Origin: CAVSUB01 sp963816725
GTDB lineage: Bacteria > Acidobacteriota > Vicinamibacteria > Vicinamibacterales > 2-12-FULL-66-21
Direction: 5' to 3'
Assembly (NCBI GenBank): GCA_963816725.1
Contig: CAWFMC010000005.1
Span: 310,001-374,000, forward strand
Length of the DNA: 64,000 nucleotides
The notes under the pieces are model-generated. The model had not been told where the DNA came from. It ran no database searches and saw nothing but the letters and a program-made list of their open reading frames with translations. Of the stretch, positions 62,841 through 64,000 are shown one piece after another. Made by a program: the position numbers and the translations under genes. Positions within the stretch are counted from its first letter, which is position 1, and the number at the start of each line of letters is the position of its first letter.

Positions 62841-63845
62841 CTAGCGGCGCCCCCCCGGCTTGTAGATCTGGTCGAAGGTCCCGCCGTCGGCGAAGTGGGC
62901 CTTCTGGGCCGCCTGCCATCCGCCGAACGCCTGGTCGACGGTGAAGAGGGTCACGGTCGCGAACTGTCCCTTGTGGTTCTCCGCGACCTTTGGGTCGCGC
63001 GGCCGGTAGTGATGGCGGGCCGCGATCTCCTGGCCCTCGGGCGAGTAGAGATACTGCAGATAGGCCTCGGCCACCGCCCGCGTCCCCTTCTTGTCGACGT
63101 TCTTGTCGACGATCGCGACCGGCGGTTCGGCGAGGATGCTGAGCGACGGCGTGACGATCTCGACCTTGTCCTTGGCTTCAGTGAGGGCGAGGTACGCCTC
63201 GTTCTCCCAGGCCAGCAGGACGTCGCCGATGCCGCGCTGGACGAACGTGGTGGTCGCGCCGCGCGCGCCGGAGTCCAGCACGGGAACGTTACGATATAGC
63301 TGCGCGACGAAGTCCCGGGCTTTGGCGTCGTTGCCGCCAGGCTGACGCTTGGCGTACTCCCACGCCGCGAGGTAGTTCCACCGCGCGCCGCCCGACGTCT
63401 TCGGGTTCGGAGTAATCACCGCCGTGCCGGGCTTGACCAGATCGGACCAGTCCTTGATGCCCTTCGGATTGCCCTTGCGCACCAGGAACACGATCGTGGA
63501 AGTGTAGGGCGCGCTGTTCTGCGGCAGCCGCTTCTGCCAGCCCTGGGCGATGAGGCCGCTCTGCTGAATGGCATCGATGTCGTAGGCGAGCGCGAGCGTG
63601 ACGACATCGGCGTCGAGCCCGTCGATGACCGCGCGGGCCTGTCCACCCGAGCCGCCATGCGACTGTTGGATCGTCACGGTCTGCTTCGTCTTGCCCTGCC
63701 AGTACTTCACGAACGCGGCGTTGAAATCGGCGTAGAGCTCACGGGTCGGATCGTACGACGCGTTCAGCAGGCGTTGTGCGGCCAGCGGCGTAGCTGCCGC
63801 GGCGATGACGGCGATCGTGGCGACCGCCCGAATGAAACTCCGCAT
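62841..63845 (-). CDS. sbp: Sulfate-binding periplasmic protein
   Basis: Periplasmic sulfate receptor, 334 residues. The signal peptide ends near LAAQ (about 23). LLNASYDPTRELYADFNAAFVKYW, QQSHGGSGGQARAVIDGLDADVVTLAL, PNPKTSGGARWNYLAAW and LLAWENEAYLAL are the conserved sulfate-binding segments of the Sbp/CysP family. The start at ATG 63845 has GGAGAG about 7 nt upstream. It follows the porin gene by 16 nt. Confidence 0.95.
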   Translation of the reverse strand: MRSFIRAVATIAVIAAAATPLAAQRLLNASYDPTRELYADFNAAFVKYWQGKTKQTVTIQQSHGGSGGQARAVIDGLDADVVTLALAYDIDAIQQSGLIAQGWQKRLPQNSAPYTSTIVFLVRKGNPKGIKDWSDLVKPGTAVITPNPKTSGGARWNYLAAWEYAKRQPGGNDAKARDFVAQLYRNVPVLDSGARGATTTFVQRGIGDVLLAWENEAYLALTEAKDKVEIVTPSLSILAEPPVAIVDKNVDKKGTRAVAEAYLQYLYSPEGQEIAARHHYRPRDPKVAENHKGQFATVTLFTVDQAFGGWQAAQKAHFADGGTFDQIYKPGGRR

Positions 63846-63861
63846 CACGTTCTCTCCTCGA

Positions 63862-64000
63862 TCAAAAACTGACCTGGGCCCGCAGCGCCAGGGCATTCTC
63901 CGGGCGGCGCGCGACGGGGAGGTCCTCGTCGAAGGTGGTCCGCTCGAAGTTGACGACGTATTTGAGGTTCGGGTTGAGATACCAGTTCACACCGGCGGTC
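63862..64000 (-). CDS. Porin, phosphate/sulfate-selective type (C-terminal end only)
   Basis: Only the last 45 codons are inside the window. They read as a final barrel hairpin, TAGVNWYLNPNLKYVVNFERTTFD, then a last strand ALALRAQVSF-stop ending in Phe as outer-membrane barrels do. The NWYLNPNLK motif is typical of phosphate-selective porin O/P proteins. Its position directly before sbp suggests an outer-membrane route for sulfate. The start lies beyond the window. Confidence 0.8.
   Translation of the reverse strand, partial: TAGVNWYLNPNLKYVVNFERTTFDEDLPVARRPENALALRAQVSF

Overview
The window is chromosomal DNA with roughly two-thirds G+C. It codes on both strands and is densely packed, with short spacers, frequent ATGA/GTGA stop-start overlaps and many GTG starts. 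The gene content is that of a diderm bacterium: Tol-Pal, an Lpt bridge, a porin, TonB-type proteins and a surface beta-barrel. The particular mix fits Acidobacteriota, probably the Vicinamibacteria: an rpoN neighbourhood carrying HPr kinase, HPr and a mannose-type EIIA, an LptC-LptA fusion, and many PD40/BNR propeller proteins. The placement is an inference from gene content, not a phylogeny. No prophage, insertion sequence, CRISPR array or integrated element is visible.

Layout. 1-2264 (minus): recN and the start of miaB. 2294-7435 (plus): a complete tolQ-tolR-tolA/tonB-tolB-pal-cpoB operon behind a good promoter. 7701-26266 (minus): a long housekeeping run, listed here in transcription order: guaA, dnaE, accA, recJ, lptC/A, lptB, rpoN, hpf, hprK, rapZ, EIIA, ptsH, ptsI, a cupin and ssb. 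26289-36782: a PQQ-type propeller, an aminotransferase and membrane-protein pair, a giant NtrY-like histidine kinase, psd-pssA, a DUF465 protein, rimI and tsaB. 36855-44816 (plus): mutS, a peptide-binding lipoprotein, a protease-propeller-barrel fusion, and an agmatinase-type enzyme. 44862-51715 (plus): a TPR sigma-54 activator, a PilZ protein and tldD-tldE. 51731-54637: a TPR membrane protein, tRNA-Arg(CCT), apt, acyP and a uricase-like protein. 54642-64000: a BNR exoprotein, two small proteins, a VOC dioxygenase and a sulfate ABC transporter behind a porin.

The genes work together in several groups. The Tol-Pal, Lpt, psd/pssA and barrel genes build the envelope. The EI, HPr, EIIA and HPr kinase set lacks any EIIB or EIIC here, so it looks like a regulatory phosphorelay next to sigma-54. 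The Cys genes form a sulfate uptake path from outer-membrane pore to ATPase.

The most notable observations are these. dnaE is broken by one base exactly at a C-CCG-GGT heptamer inside a perfect palindrome. Several intergenic spacers are made of 7-nt tandem arrays, often arranged as inverted pairs that form large hairpins, each with its own heptamer. The apt reading frame ends inside the tRNA-Arg gene. A uricase-family protein has lost the known catalytic residues. A single polypeptide joins a gluzincin protease, a beta-propeller and an outer-membrane barrel, and is translationally coupled to a solute-binding lipoprotein. TldD carries a Tat signal while its partner TldE does not. Residue comparisons with model proteins were made by eye from memory.
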